Source: JAIRNF01 sp031551125 (GTDB lineage Bacteria > Bacteroidota > Bacteroidia > Bacteroidales > UBA932). From it: a DNA stretch of 64,000 nt. The notes under the pieces are model-generated. The model was given only the letters and a program-made list of their open reading frames with translations. It had not been told where the DNA came from and ran no database searches. The position numbers and the translations under genes are program-made. Each line of letters begins with the position of its first letter. Within the stretch, counting starts at the first letter, position 1. Of the stretch, positions 42,597 through 51,391 are shown piece after piece. The stretch spans positions 191,715 through 255,714 of the forward strand of contig JAVBOB010000009.1 of the NCBI GenBank assembly GCA_031551125.1, given 5' to 3'.

Positions 42597-43027
42597 AACG
42601 TTTAGTTTTTATTTTATGCGAAGTTAAACTTTTTATTGAGATATACTCAACTTTTCTTTTTAAAGAATGCCTTTTCTAGTATTAAGAGATAGCGATAAGT
42701 ATTAACAATAATCATGCCGTTTTGTTTGATAATTACGGATTGAATACAAGTTACTCGCTGTGTGAATTTTGATAAATTGTTCTTTACCTTGAGGTTATAC
42801 CCACCGATTATTTTTGTTGTTCACTACCGGTAAGCGGCTTATACACATAGGTGGGGATTATTTCCACATTTGTGCAAATAACCCCGCATTTCATACGGGA
42901 TTATTCATATTCAACCCCTTCGGGGCTGCTTTGCTATATTGTGTTGCAAGTTAGGGTGTCAGCTATCGTATTTTTCCAAAGAACCCTGATATGTTATTTT
43001 AACTTGCAAGCCAAAGCTCTAAGTCGC
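42597..43027. repeat. Intergenic region with partial palindrome A5
   Basis: 42878-42930 carries AACCCCGCATTTCATACGGG and TTCAACCCCTTCGGGGCTG, a flipped, incomplete copy of the family seen at 5029 and 49738. Further right, TTGCAAGTTAGGG (about 42944) and TTTTAACTTGCAAG (about 43001) form a long-range inverted repeat ending near the ileS stop. 42600-42790 is AT-rich and shows nothing I can identify, apart from a weak minus-strand -7 (TAACTTCG) for the dksA-like gene near 42620-42627. Confidence 0.6.
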
Positions 43028-46000
43028 TTATACTTTTGCTACGCTCAGCTTAACCTTCAAATCATCGTCCAATTCCAGCTCTGTACCGTTGGGGGTAGGA
43101 GCGAGAGTGATATCGGTTGCCAGCGTTTGTGATGCGATATAGTCCTTAAAATCGGTAATAGCAGCATTTATTTCATCGTTCGCTTCTATTTGTACGCGTA
43201 CCTTATCGGTAACGTCGAAATTACTTTCTTTACGAATATTCTGAATGCGGTTTACCAGCTCGCGGGCAATACCTTCACGGCGCAAAGGTTCGGTAATGGT
43301 AATATCAAGCGCAACGGTAAGGCGACCTTCGGTTGCAACCAGCCATCCCGGTATATCCTCTGAGGTAATTTCCACATCTTCCATGCCTACTGATACTACT
43401 CCCGAAGCAAGGTTGAGCGTATATCCGCCTTCGCGCTCCAGCTTAGCAATATCCTGTTGGCTGAAAGCGGCAATAGCGGCTGATATTTCTTTCATTTGCT
43501 TGCTATACTTAGGGCCAAGCGTTTTGAAGTTGGCCTTAATTTTCTTTACCAGCACACCTTCTGTTTCGGTTAAGAATTCCAGCTCTTTTACGTTAACTTC
43601 ACTCAACAATAACGGAGTAACGGCCTCCAGCGATTTACGCATGGCTGCATCCAACACCGGAATCATTATTTTGGTAAGCGGTTGGCGTACTTTAATGTTT
43701 ACCTTACGGCGTAGTGCCAGCACCATTGACGAGGCTTGTTGTGCAAGGCTCATTTGTTCTTCCAGCGCTTTGTCTATCAGCTTTTCGTCATGACCGGGAA
43801 AATCGACAAGGTGAACGGAGTTTGCGTCAAAGTTCTTGCCTACGCTATTTAAATCACAGAATAGGCTGTCGCTGTAAAACGGTGCAATAGGTGCAGCAAG
43901 TCGGGCAACTACCTCTAAACAGCTGTACAGCGTTTGGTAGGCAGCCAGCTTGTCTTTCGACATTTCTCCGCCCCAAAAACGTTTACGGTTAAGGCGTACA
44001 TACCAGTTGCTGAGGTTATCGCCCACAAAATCCTGAATCAAGCGTCCGGCACGGGTTGGCTCGTAGTCAGCGTAAGCTGCGTCAACCTCTTTTACCAGCG
44101 TGTTAAGTAGCGAAATAATCCAACGGTCAATTTCAGGACGCTCTGCTACGGGTACTTGCGGCTCGCTGTTGGTAAACCCGTCAACGTTGGCGTAAAGCGC
44201 AAAGAACGAGTAGGTGTTGTAAAGTGTTCCGAAAAACTTACGTTTCACTTCGTCAACACCGCCAATATCAAACTTGAGGTTATCCCAAGGCTGAGCGTTG
44301 GTAATCATATACCAACGCAAGGGGTCGGAACCGTACTTTTCAATAGCCTCGAAGGGGTCAACGGCATTACCCAAACGCTTCGACATTTTATTGCCTTCTT
44401 TATCAAGCACCAACCCGTTTGATACAACGGTTTTGAATGAAACGCTGTCGAATACCATTGTAGCAATAGCGTGCAAGGTAAAGAACCATCCGCGTGTTTG
44501 GTCAACACCTTCAGCGATAAAGTCGGCCGGATACACCCCTTCCAGCGATTTTCCGGCAAAAGGATAGTGTATTTGTGCGTAAGGCATAGCGCCGCTGTCA
44601 AACCAAACATCAATCAAGTCCAGCTCGCGCTTCATCGGTTTTCCGCTATCGGAAACCAGCGTAATGTTGTCCACAAAAGGACGGTGTAAATCTATATTCT
44701 CTACCGCATAGTTCTCTGCCGAGTAATCACCTACCTTGAAATTCTTGTAGGGATTTTCTTTCATTACTCCGGCTTTAACCGCCTTCTCAATTTCATTATA
44801 GAGCTCTTCAACAGAGCCTATGCACTTCTTCTCGCTACCATCATCGGTACACCAGATGGGTAGGGGTGTACCCCAGTAGCGGCTACGTGACAGGTTCCAG
44901 TCCTGAAGGTTTTCAAGCCACTTTCCGAATCGTCCTGTTCCGGTTGATTGTGGTTTCCACTGTATAGTTTCGTTCAGCTCAATCATGCGCTCACGACAGG
45001 CGGTTGAACGAATAAACCAGCTATCAAGCGGATAGTAGAGTACAGGCTTATCCGTACGCCAGCAGTGCGGGTAGCTGTGTACGTACTTTTCAATTTTAAA
45101 CGCTCTGTTTTGTTGTTTAAGCATTACGCTCAAATCAACATCAAGCGTTGCATCCTTATCGGTCAGCTTAGGGTCGTAATCATTCTTTACAAAGCGTCCG
45201 GCGTATTCTTTGTACAGCTCAACGTTTACGTTGTTCTTCACAAAGTCGGCATCCAGCTCATCAATCAGGTAGAACTTGCCCTTCAGGTCAACCATAGGGC
45301 GCAGGTTGCCTTCCTTGTCGGTAAGCAACATGGGGGCAATACCGTTGGCCTTTGCAACGCGGTCGTCATCGGCACCAAACGTAGGAGCAATGTGTACAAT
45401 ACCCGTACCGTCTTCAGTGGTTACAAAATCTCCGGTAATAACACGGAAAGCATCACCATCGGGTTTCATCCACGGCATCAGCTGTTCGTAGTATATTCCC
45501 GCAAGGTCTTTTCCCTTACACTCGGCCACAACCTTAAACGGAATCAGCTTATCACCTTGCTTGTAATCTTCCGGCGCAATTTCAGCCGCCTTGGGACTGA
45601 AGTGAGCGTTAAGCAAATCCTTAGCAAGAATATACGTGCAAGGAATTCCGGTATATGGGTTATATGACTGTACAACAAGGTATGGAATTTCAGGACCAAC
45701 ACATAACGCGGTATTTGAAGGGAGTGTCCAAGGTGTGGTTGTCCATGCCAAGAAGTAAGCCCCTCCCCAATCCTCCCCGAAGGGGAGAGAGTTTGGTGCT
45801 ATGCCGAAAGCTTTTGCAAAAAGTTCATCGTTACGGTTAACCTTCTCCGTGTCTATTCCTCTTCCTTTGGAGGGGGCTAGGGGGAGGCGGAACTGCGCAA
45901 CGCAAGTTGTATCCTTCACATCACGATAGCAACCGGGTTGGTTCAGTTCATGTGTGCTAAGCCCTGTTCCGGCAGCAGGCGAGTAGGGCTGTATGGTGTA

Positions 46001-46525
46001 TCCTTTATACAGCAGGTCTTTGTTGTATAGCTCTTTAAGCAGCCACCATAGCGATTCAATGTAGCGGTTATCGTAGGTGATATAGGGGTCGTCCATATCA
46101 ACCCAGTAACCCATGCGGTTGGTAAGCTCTTCCCACTCGCGGGTGTACTTCATTACCTCACGACGGCAAGCGGCATTGTATTCTTCTACCGATATTTTTT
46201 TACCAATATCTTCTTTTGTTATCCCAAGACTTTTTTCAACGCCCAGCTCAACGGGAAGCCCATGCGTATCCCATCCGGCCTTACGTTTAACGAGAAAGCC
46301 TTTCATGGTTTTATAACGGCAGAAAATATCCTTAATAGCGCGAGCCATTACGTGGTGGATACCCGGCATTCCGTTTGCCGATGGCGGGCCTTCGTAGAAT
46401 ACGAAGGTAGGATGCCCCTCGCGAATTTCGGTACTCTTCTTAAAGGTTAAGTTGTCATTCCAGCGTTGTAAAACGTCCTTGTTGACTTTGGAAAGGTCTA
46501 ATCCTTTGTGTTCAGTAAAGCTCAT
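43028..46525 (-). CDS. ileS: Isoleucine--tRNA ligase with in-frame palindromic-element insert
   Basis: 1165 residues, long for the family. The ATP-site HIGH equivalent is in PPSANGMPGIHHVMARAIKD (47-66), and KMSKS is in GNKMSKRLGNAVDPFE. The CP1 editing domain starts around 205. The anticodon-binding region and a C-terminal domain follow. Between CVAQF (208-212) and YFLAWTTTPWTLPSN (257-271), residues 213-256 (RLPLAPSKGRG ... SLPFGEDWGGA) do not look like IleS. They are the translation of a palindromic DNA element (45758-45889). The frame stays open, so the enzyme is probably functional with an extra loop. Confidence 0.95.
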   Translation of the reverse strand: MSFTEHKGLDLSKVNKDVLQRWNDNLTFKKSTEIREGHPTFVFYEGPPSANGMPGIHHVMARAIKDIFCRYKTMKGFLVKRKAGWDTHGLPVELGVEKSLGITKEDIGKKISVEEYNAACRREVMKYTREWEELTNRMGYWVDMDDPYITYDNRYIESLWWLLKELYNKDLLYKGYTIQPYSPAAGTGLSTHELNQPGCYRDVKDTTCVAQFRLPLAPSKGRGIDTEKVNRNDELFAKAFGIAPNSLPFGEDWGGAYFLAWTTTPWTLPSNTALCVGPEIPYLVVQSYNPYTGIPCTYILAKDLLNAHFSPKAAEIAPEDYKQGDKLIPFKVVAECKGKDLAGIYYEQLMPWMKPDGDAFRVITGDFVTTEDGTGIVHIAPTFGADDDRVAKANGIAPMLLTDKEGNLRPMVDLKGKFYLIDELDADFVKNNVNVELYKEYAGRFVKNDYDPKLTDKDATLDVDLSVMLKQQNRAFKIEKYVHSYPHCWRTDKPVLYYPLDSWFIRSTACRERMIELNETIQWKPQSTGTGRFGKWLENLQDWNLSRSRYWGTPLPIWCTDDGSEKKCIGSVEELYNEIEKAVKAGVMKENPYKNFKVGDYSAENYAVENIDLHRPFVDNITLVSDSGKPMKRELDLIDVWFDSGAMPYAQIHYPFAGKSLEGVYPADFIAEGVDQTRGWFFTLHAIATMVFDSVSFKTVVSNGLVLDKEGNKMSKRLGNAVDPFEAIEKYGSDPLRWYMITNAQPWDNLKFDIGGVDEVKRKFFGTLYNTYSFFALYANVDGFTNSEPQVPVAERPEIDRWIISLLNTLVKEVDAAYADYEPTRAGRLIQDFVGDNLSNWYVRLNRKRFWGGEMSKDKLAAYQTLYSCLEVVARLAAPIAPFYSDSLFCDLNSVGKNFDANSVHLVDFPGHDEKLIDKALEEQMSLAQQASSMVLALRRKVNIKVRQPLTKIMIPVLDAAMRKSLEAVTPLLLSEVNVKELEFLTETEGVLVKKIKANFKTLGPKYSKQMKEISAAIAAFSQQDIAKLEREGGYTLNLASGVVSVGMEDVEITSEDIPGWLVATEGRLTVALDITITEPLRREGIARELVNRIQNIRKESNFDVTDKVRVQIEANDEINAAITDFKDYIASQTLATDITLAPTPNGTELELDDDLKVKLSVAKV
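45758..45889. repeat. Palindromic element inside ileS
   Basis: The left arm CCCCTCCCCAATCCTCCCC (45760 on) and right arm GGAGGGGGCTAGGGGGAGG (45869-45887) are inverted relatives, with CCCCGAAGGGG inside the left arm. It resembles the intergenic CCCCCTAAAGGGGG family in architecture but has different sequence. 132 bp, a multiple of three, with no stop in the ileS frame. It encodes 44 residues at the start of the editing domain. Confidence 0.82.
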
Positions 46526-46946
46526 AGTTCTATATGGTAGTATTTGGTTATGCTCAACAGCTATTGTGCAAAAAGGTTGTAAATATACAACTTATGGATT
46601 AAAGTTGGTGCGAGTTGAGGGTATAAATGGCAAAGAATAAAGACTTTGTGGGTTATCCTGTTGAATTAGCACGTCAATTGCTAGCAAAGCGAAGCAACCG
46701 AGCCTGCGAGTTCGGCGAAGCCAATCTCCTGATTCAACAGATTGCTTCGCTACGCTCGCAATGACGTGTTTTTATTGTAATAAGCAACTTGGGGAACCAT
46801 TACTAATGCCACTCTCAACCCATTGAAGTGGGCTAAAACAGCCCTAACAGGTTTTTAAAACCGTTAGGTCTCATCGATACTTAAGCGAATTAAAGACAGA
46901 AAAGCAACGAGCATTTATTCTTTGTTCCTTCCATCTTTGTTCTGAC
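46526..46946. repeat. Repeat-rich gap between ileS and the nucleoside kinase gene
   Basis: 46671-46767: CGTCATTGCGAG-type palindrome E2 (CAATTGCTAGCAAAGCGAAG to CTTCGCTACGCTCGCAATGA). About 46780: AGCAACTTGGGG, a fragment of the B family. 46848-46875: palindrome CCTAACAGGTTTTTAAAACC with GTTAGG. 46886-46945: AAAGAACAAAGA-type pair I3 ending 1 nt from the kinase stop. The ileS promoter should lie in 46526-46600, but no clean TAnnTTTG is visible there. Confidence 0.7.
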
Positions 46947-48617
46947 TTAATACGAAAAACTGCTTCCTCCAATAAACTCACGTATAACAGATGTGGGCGG
47001 AATTTTTTGTTCATCCTTCAAATCAATGGGCTCAAAGTAGTTGAGAAACTTTAGTAACCTTGTTGCTTCGGCATATTCGGGTTCAATGGGTGGAACTTTA
47101 CGGAGCAACGGTTCTGCATAGTTGCGTAGTATGCTCAGCTCAAACAGAAGAGCCGAGTTGAACATAACATCAGCATTTTCTTGGAAGGGAAATATATTTC
47201 TCTCCTCACCACGGCGCACGCTAGGCCAGCGTCTAAGCGTTTCGAGTGCACTGTAGCCGCGGAACTTGGCATCGCGAACCATACGGCGAATAAGTCGGTT
47301 ATCGGTAGTTGGTATGCGGTTATTCTCATCTATCGAAACAGATGTTAGCGCCGAAGCGTAGATGCGGAACTTAACCTTATCCGGCACAGACTTAGTCAGC
47401 TCAGGGTTTAGGGCGTGTATGCCCTCCATTACCAAAATATCATCTTCGCCCAGCTTCAGCTTAGTGTTATCGAAGTAGCGTTTACCTTCGGCAAAATCGA
47501 ACTTGGGCACCAATACCTCTTCTCCGGCCAGCAAGGCGTTCAGCTGTTCGTTGAAGAAATCAATATCAAGCGCATGGAGTGATTCGAAGTCGTAGTCCCC
47601 GTTCTCATCATGGGGAGTCTTTTCCCTATCCACAAAATAGTTGTCCAGCTCCAACACCACAGGATTCAGCTTTGCTACCTTCAGCTGTATGGCAAGCCGT
47701 TTTGAGGTAGTTGTTTTTCCGCTTGACGAAGGCCCGGCAATCAGCACAACCTTTATCATATCGCGGTGTTCGTAAATACGGTCAGCTATAATGGCGTATT
47801 TCTTTTCGTGCAGAGCCTCGGCTATTTTTATCAGCTCACCGGCCCTTTCATTTTGAATGGTAGTATTGATAGAGCCCAGTCCGCTTACACCGAGTATGTT
47901 TCCCCACTCCTTATATTCTTTGAAAATTTCGAACATTTTATCCTGTTCCACAAAATCTTGCAGCTCATTCATGTTGTCCGGCTTCGGAAACATTAGCAAA
48001 ACACCCGAAAAGTAGCGGCATAAACCGAACTTGGTAAGATATCCGCTTGAGGGAACCAATGGGCCATAGAAGTGGTCGGGGTATCCGTCAAAGTAGTAAA
48101 CGGAAGTATAGAACTGCGAGCGGGTTTTTAGTAGCAACGCTTTTTCGTGATGGTCTTCCTTGCAGAATATTTCAATAGCATCGTCCGTTGGCGTTTTCTT
48201 TCGCGAGAAAGGACGGTCAAGCTCTACCAGCTCACGCATACGCGCCAATACGCCATCAATATTGTCGGGGGTCAACGTTTTTCCGTTACTGATTTCACAG
48301 TATAGCCCGTTCGATACGGAATGCTTTACCCTCAACTTTTTTTCAGGTAAAATATCTCTTACAGCCTTTTGAAGTAGAAATACCAACGACCGTTGGTAGG
48401 TACGCATCCCGTCCGGATGTGTAATATCTATAAACTTAACGGTTTTAGGGTTATACAGGCGGTATGAAAGCGATTTCAGCTGGTTGTTTACCATAACTGC
48501 CAGTATGCGCGATTTCAGCTGAATATTTTGGTCTATAGAAACTTCTAACAACGATGTTCCTACATCATAGCCTTTCACTGTTCCGTTATTCTCACAAAGT
48601 ACCTGAACTTGTTCCAT
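46947..48617 (-). CDS. Nucleoside (uridine-type) kinase with TGS/threonyl-synthetase-like N-terminal region
   Basis: 556 residues from the ATG at 48617 (MEQVQVLCENNG). A TTG at 48650 is unlikely. The N-terminus resembles a TGS domain (GTSLLEVSID), followed by a region like the second domain of ThrRS (YQRSLVFLLQKAVRDIL; RPFSRKKTPTDDAIEIF). The C-terminal half is a P-loop kinase: LIAGPSSSGKTTTSKRLAIQ, VVLELDNYFVDREKTP, DFEALH-like DFESLHALDIDFF, and LVMEGIHALNPELT. Phosphorylation of uridine or a related nucleoside is expected; the N-terminal part may be regulatory. Confidence 0.85.
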   Translation of the reverse strand: MEQVQVLCENNGTVKGYDVGTSLLEVSIDQNIQLKSRILAVMVNNQLKSLSYRLYNPKTVKFIDITHPDGMRTYQRSLVFLLQKAVRDILPEKKLRVKHSVSNGLYCEISNGKTLTPDNIDGVLARMRELVELDRPFSRKKTPTDDAIEIFCKEDHHEKALLLKTRSQFYTSVYYFDGYPDHFYGPLVPSSGYLTKFGLCRYFSGVLLMFPKPDNMNELQDFVEQDKMFEIFKEYKEWGNILGVSGLGSINTTIQNERAGELIKIAEALHEKKYAIIADRIYEHRDMIKVVLIAGPSSSGKTTTSKRLAIQLKVAKLNPVVLELDNYFVDREKTPHDENGDYDFESLHALDIDFFNEQLNALLAGEEVLVPKFDFAEGKRYFDNTKLKLGEDDILVMEGIHALNPELTKSVPDKVKFRIYASALTSVSIDENNRIPTTDNRLIRRMVRDAKFRGYSALETLRRWPSVRRGEERNIFPFQENADVMFNSALLFELSILRNYAEPLLRKVPPIEPEYAEATRLLKFLNYFEPIDLKDEQKIPPTSVIREFIGGSSFSY

Positions 48618-48676
48618 TCTTTTAATATTTTCTATGCTCTTTATAAACAATGATGTTGCGGATGTGGATTTGTTGC

Positions 48677-49648
48677 TTAAAAGAATACTGCTAAAACCTC
48701 GTTTGCTGTGGCGCCGCGAATATAATCCTCTATGTTTAGCGTATTTAAGTGTTGCAACACCTCATCTTTTTCATGACGTATTCCTTTGATTTTTTCTTCA
48801 AGTTCTGTAAGCTCCTTGTAGAAAAAGAAATCGCCATACAGCTTAATATCGCTTATATAACCATTTTCTACGTTGAGGTGGGCTTCCAGATTGCCACCGC
48901 CTGTACGTACCAGCTTTGAGAACGCATAGCGGGGCGAGCGACCGAAGTTCCAATCCCATGTGGAATATTTTTCATCCCGCAGCTTCTCAATTTCGCGAAC
49001 ATCACGTTCGTTGTACTCGTACATTACACAGTGAGGGTCGCTTTTAACGATATGCTCCATTACCAAATCGCGAAAATCCAGAACGCTCATTTGTCGAGGA
49101 AGGTGTTCGCTGATGTTGGTAACCCGACTACGCACGGACTTTACCGCTTTGTCTTCAAATTTCAGCGGATTTACTTGTAGCGCAGCCGATAGGTCGGCCA
49201 TAATGGCGGAAAATAGCACTGTGCCGTGATGTAACGTGCGGTTACGGTAAATACATTGTGCGTTGCCCGAAAACTTTTTCCCATCGATAGTCAAATCGTT
49301 ACGTCCTTCAAAGCGAGCATCAACACCCATTTGTTGCAGTATATCAAGAATCGGTTCGGTGAATTTCCGAAAATCACCTGTGCTACTGTTCTCAATAAAC
49401 GTAAAGTTGAGGTTACCCAAGTCATGAAACACCGCACCACCACCGGTAAGACGACGTACAACTTTTATGTCGTTTTGTTTTACAAAATCGTAGTTTATTT
49501 CAGCCAGCGTGTTTTGAAACTTTCCTACAATAATAGATGGCTCATTGCGCCAAAGCATGAACAGGTTGTCGGAAATATTTTTCAATACGTACTCTTCTGC
49601 CGCCAAGTTAAAATAGGGGTCAGTGTGTTGGTCTTTAATACAAAGCAT
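48677..49648 (-). CDS. lplA: Lipoate--protein ligase
   Basis: 323 residues. It attaches lipoate (via lipoyl-AMP) to E2 and H proteins. Conserved blocks are YFNLAAEEYVLKN near the start, MLWRNEPSIIVGKFQNTLAE (about 31-50), VVRRLTGGGAVFHDLGNLNF (lipoyl-AMP loop, about 63-82) and KFSGNAQCIYRNRTLHHGTV. A C-terminal accessory domain (about 245-323) completes it. It ends 59 nt upstream of the kinase start, on the same strand. Confidence 0.92.
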   Translation of the reverse strand: MLCIKDQHTDPYFNLAAEEYVLKNISDNLFMLWRNEPSIIVGKFQNTLAEINYDFVKQNDIKVVRRLTGGGAVFHDLGNLNFTFIENSSTGDFRKFTEPILDILQQMGVDARFEGRNDLTIDGKKFSGNAQCIYRNRTLHHGTVLFSAIMADLSAALQVNPLKFEDKAVKSVRSRVTNISEHLPRQMSVLDFRDLVMEHIVKSDPHCVMYEYNERDVREIEKLRDEKYSTWDWNFGRSPRYAFSKLVRTGGGNLEAHLNVENGYISDIKLYGDFFFYKELTELEEKIKGIRHEKDEVLQHLNTLNIEDYIRGATANEVLAVFF

Positions 49649-49737
49649 TTTATTCCAAGTTTATAATAGACGGCTAAGATAACATTTTTGTGACGTTGAG
49701 CCTAAATGGAGGGCTCAACAATCAATGATATAGTAAT

Positions 49738-50030
49738 GACAGCCCCGAAGCGGGCTGAATATGCATAACCCCGTATGAAATGCGGGGTAAGTCTGAACCG
49801 AAGTGAAGATTGCGCGGGGAGCACCACCACTCTTCCAGAAGAGGGTAGTGCTCCCCGCGCAATTAAACGCTACCGTTAACTACCGTGGGCTTCACCCACA
49901 GTTATTCACATTCAGCCCCTTTAGGGCTGTCACTACTCCAAACCTTGTGGGTGAATATTACAAACATGCGCCATATCAGATCAATCGAAATTCTAATTAG
50001 GTTTCGAAAACCTGTTAGGTCTATGTGTTT
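49738..50030. repeat. Large nested palindrome, copy A2
   Basis: AGCCCCGAAGCGGGCT starts the element. Then come AACCCCGTATGAAATGCGGG (from 49768), the central stem TTGCGCGGGGAGCAC against GTGCTCCCCGCGCAA (about 49810-49862), CCGTGGGCTTCACCCACAG, and AGCCCCTTTAGGGCTG. The right flank (TTACAAACATGCGCCATATC, then AATCGAAA) also matches that of copy A1. A palindrome GGTTTCGAAAACC with GTTAGGTCT closes it at about 50022. It fills most of the 431-base gap between lplA and obgE. Confidence 0.85.
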
Positions 50031-50079
50031 CAGCTTTATTTCAATAGTGTTTATCTGTGCCGTTAGTTGTGTGCTAACG

Positions 50080-51069
50080 CTAGCTATTCAGCTCTTTCCA
50101 AAGCAAATCTTTCAGCTTATCTATGCCAGTTCCGAGAATGGATGAAATAAAAACGTAAGGCACGTTTGGAGGTAAACTTTTCTCTATTTCACGCGTTAGC
50201 TCGCTGTCAAGCATGTCGGATTTTGAGATAGCCAAAGCCCGCTTCTTGTCTAAAAGTTCAGGGTTATACTCGCTAAGCTCGTTGAGCAATATTTTATACT
50301 CGGCGGCAATATCTTTACTGTCTGCGGGTATTAGAAAAAGTAGCATGGAGTTACGCTCAATGTGGCGCAGGAAACGAAGACCTAACCCTCGTCCCTCATG
50401 GGCGCCCTCAATAATGCCCGGAATATCGGCCATTACAAACGATTTATCGTCATGGTAAGATACGATACCGAGGTTGGGCTCAAGCGTAGTGAAAGCGTAA
50501 TCGGCAATCTTAGGCTTTGCGGCCGATACTACTGATAGTAAGGTTGACTTTCCTGCATTGGGAAAACCAACAAGTCCCACATCGGCCAGTAGCTTTAACT
50601 CCAAGATATACCAATTTTCAATACCGGGCTCTCCGGGTTGTGCATAGCGGGGAGTTTGGTTGGTAGCCGATTTAAAGTGAGCGTTGCCCAAACCGCCACG
50701 ACCACCATGTAGGAAAATTTGTTCACCTTCTTGAACTACTTCGCAGAGTACCTCGAAGGTTTCGGCATCTTTCACCACTGTTCCAAGCGGAACGTCTAGA
50801 ATAATATCCTTACCGTTGGCTCCGGTGGAGAGCGAACCGCTGCCGGAGTGGCCATGCTCCGCATGGATGTGTTTACGGTACTTAAGGTGTATGAGTGTCC
50901 AATGTTGAGGGTTTCCACGCAGGATAATGTGCCCGCCGCGTCCTCCGTCACCGCCGTCCGGTCCTCCTTTGGGTACAAACTTTTCCCGGTGCAAGTGCAT
51001 AGAGCCTGCCCCTCCGTTACCCGAACGGAGAAATAGCTTAACGTAATCTACAAAGTTTGATGATGCCAT
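50080..51069 (-). CDS. obgE: GTPase Obg/CgtA
   Basis: 329 residues. The glycine-rich Obg fold begins NFVDYVKLFLRSGNGGAGSM and includes PKGGPDGGDGGRGGH. The G domain has GFPNAGKSTLLS (G1), VMADIPGIIEGAHEG (G3) and LAISKSDML (G4). No C-terminal OCT domain, so the short form. Involved in 50S maturation and the stringent response. The -7 element TACCTTTG ends 7 nt before the ATG, so the mRNA is probably leaderless. Confidence 0.95.
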   Translation of the reverse strand: MASSNFVDYVKLFLRSGNGGAGSMHLHREKFVPKGGPDGGDGGRGGHIILRGNPQHWTLIHLKYRKHIHAEHGHSGSGSLSTGANGKDIILDVPLGTVVKDAETFEVLCEVVQEGEQIFLHGGRGGLGNAHFKSATNQTPRYAQPGEPGIENWYILELKLLADVGLVGFPNAGKSTLLSVVSAAKPKIADYAFTTLEPNLGIVSYHDDKSFVMADIPGIIEGAHEGRGLGLRFLRHIERNSMLLFLIPADSKDIAAEYKILLNELSEYNPELLDKKRALAISKSDMLDSELTREIEKSLPPNVPYVFISSILGTGIDKLKDLLWKELNS

Positions 51070-51076
51070 AGGGCGA

Positions 51077-51108
51077 CAAAGGTAACAATTTAGTTGGAGA
51101 ACATCGAA
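51077..51108 (-). promoter_or_regulatory. obgE promoter, predicting a leaderless transcript
   Basis: Minus strand: TTCG (51108-51105, one mismatch from TTTG), 20 nt, then TACCTTTG (51084-51077), then 7 nt (TCGCCCT) and the ATG. Same spacing as at pcm. Confidence 0.68.
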
Positions 51109-51164
51109 CCCGTTTATGATGCTGATGGCATTAGGTTTCTTTGGGAAGCAGCGGTAATATTGTT

Positions 51165-51330
51165 TAGCGAGTTATTGGCTAAAGCCCAATAGCAAAGTTA
51201 TTTTGCAGCTATCAGCTGAAGTTGACGGTGATGAAGCATTTCATTGCCGTTGACTAAAGTCAACGGGTTAAAGAGGTTCAAACAGTTGTTACTTTATTGT
51301 TGGTATATCATTTTTCAAAAAGCCCATTGA
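51165..51330. repeat. GGGCTAAAGCCC repeat cluster D2
   Basis: Contains TTGGCTAAAGCCCAATAG, a split GTTGACGGTGATGAA / TTTCATTGCCGTTGAC pair, and GTTGACTAAAGTCAAC. Its right flank (GGTATATCATTTTTC) is the reverse complement of the flank of D1 at 30945. It fills the gap between obgE and the DUF4476 gene. Confidence 0.72.
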
Positions 51331-51341
51331 TGAAAATAAAT

Positions 51342-51374
51342 ATAGGGCAAAGAACAATCGGTTCTTTGCCCTAT
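51342..51374 (-). terminator. Terminator of the DUF4476 gene
   Basis: A perfect 14-bp stem ATAGGGCAAAGAAC / GTTCTTTGCCCTAT with a 5-nt loop. On the minus strand it continues ATTTATTTTC, 17 nt after the stop at 51392. Confidence 0.72.
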
Positions 51375-51391
51375 ACCAGGATTAATCCGGT

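Noticed and set aside
45065..45667. 200-codon plus-strand frame
   Set aside because: Antisense of ileS; no family character.
49803..50145. Two overlapping open frames left of obgE
   Set aside because: Same repeat family; the translation changes with each copy and has no start context.
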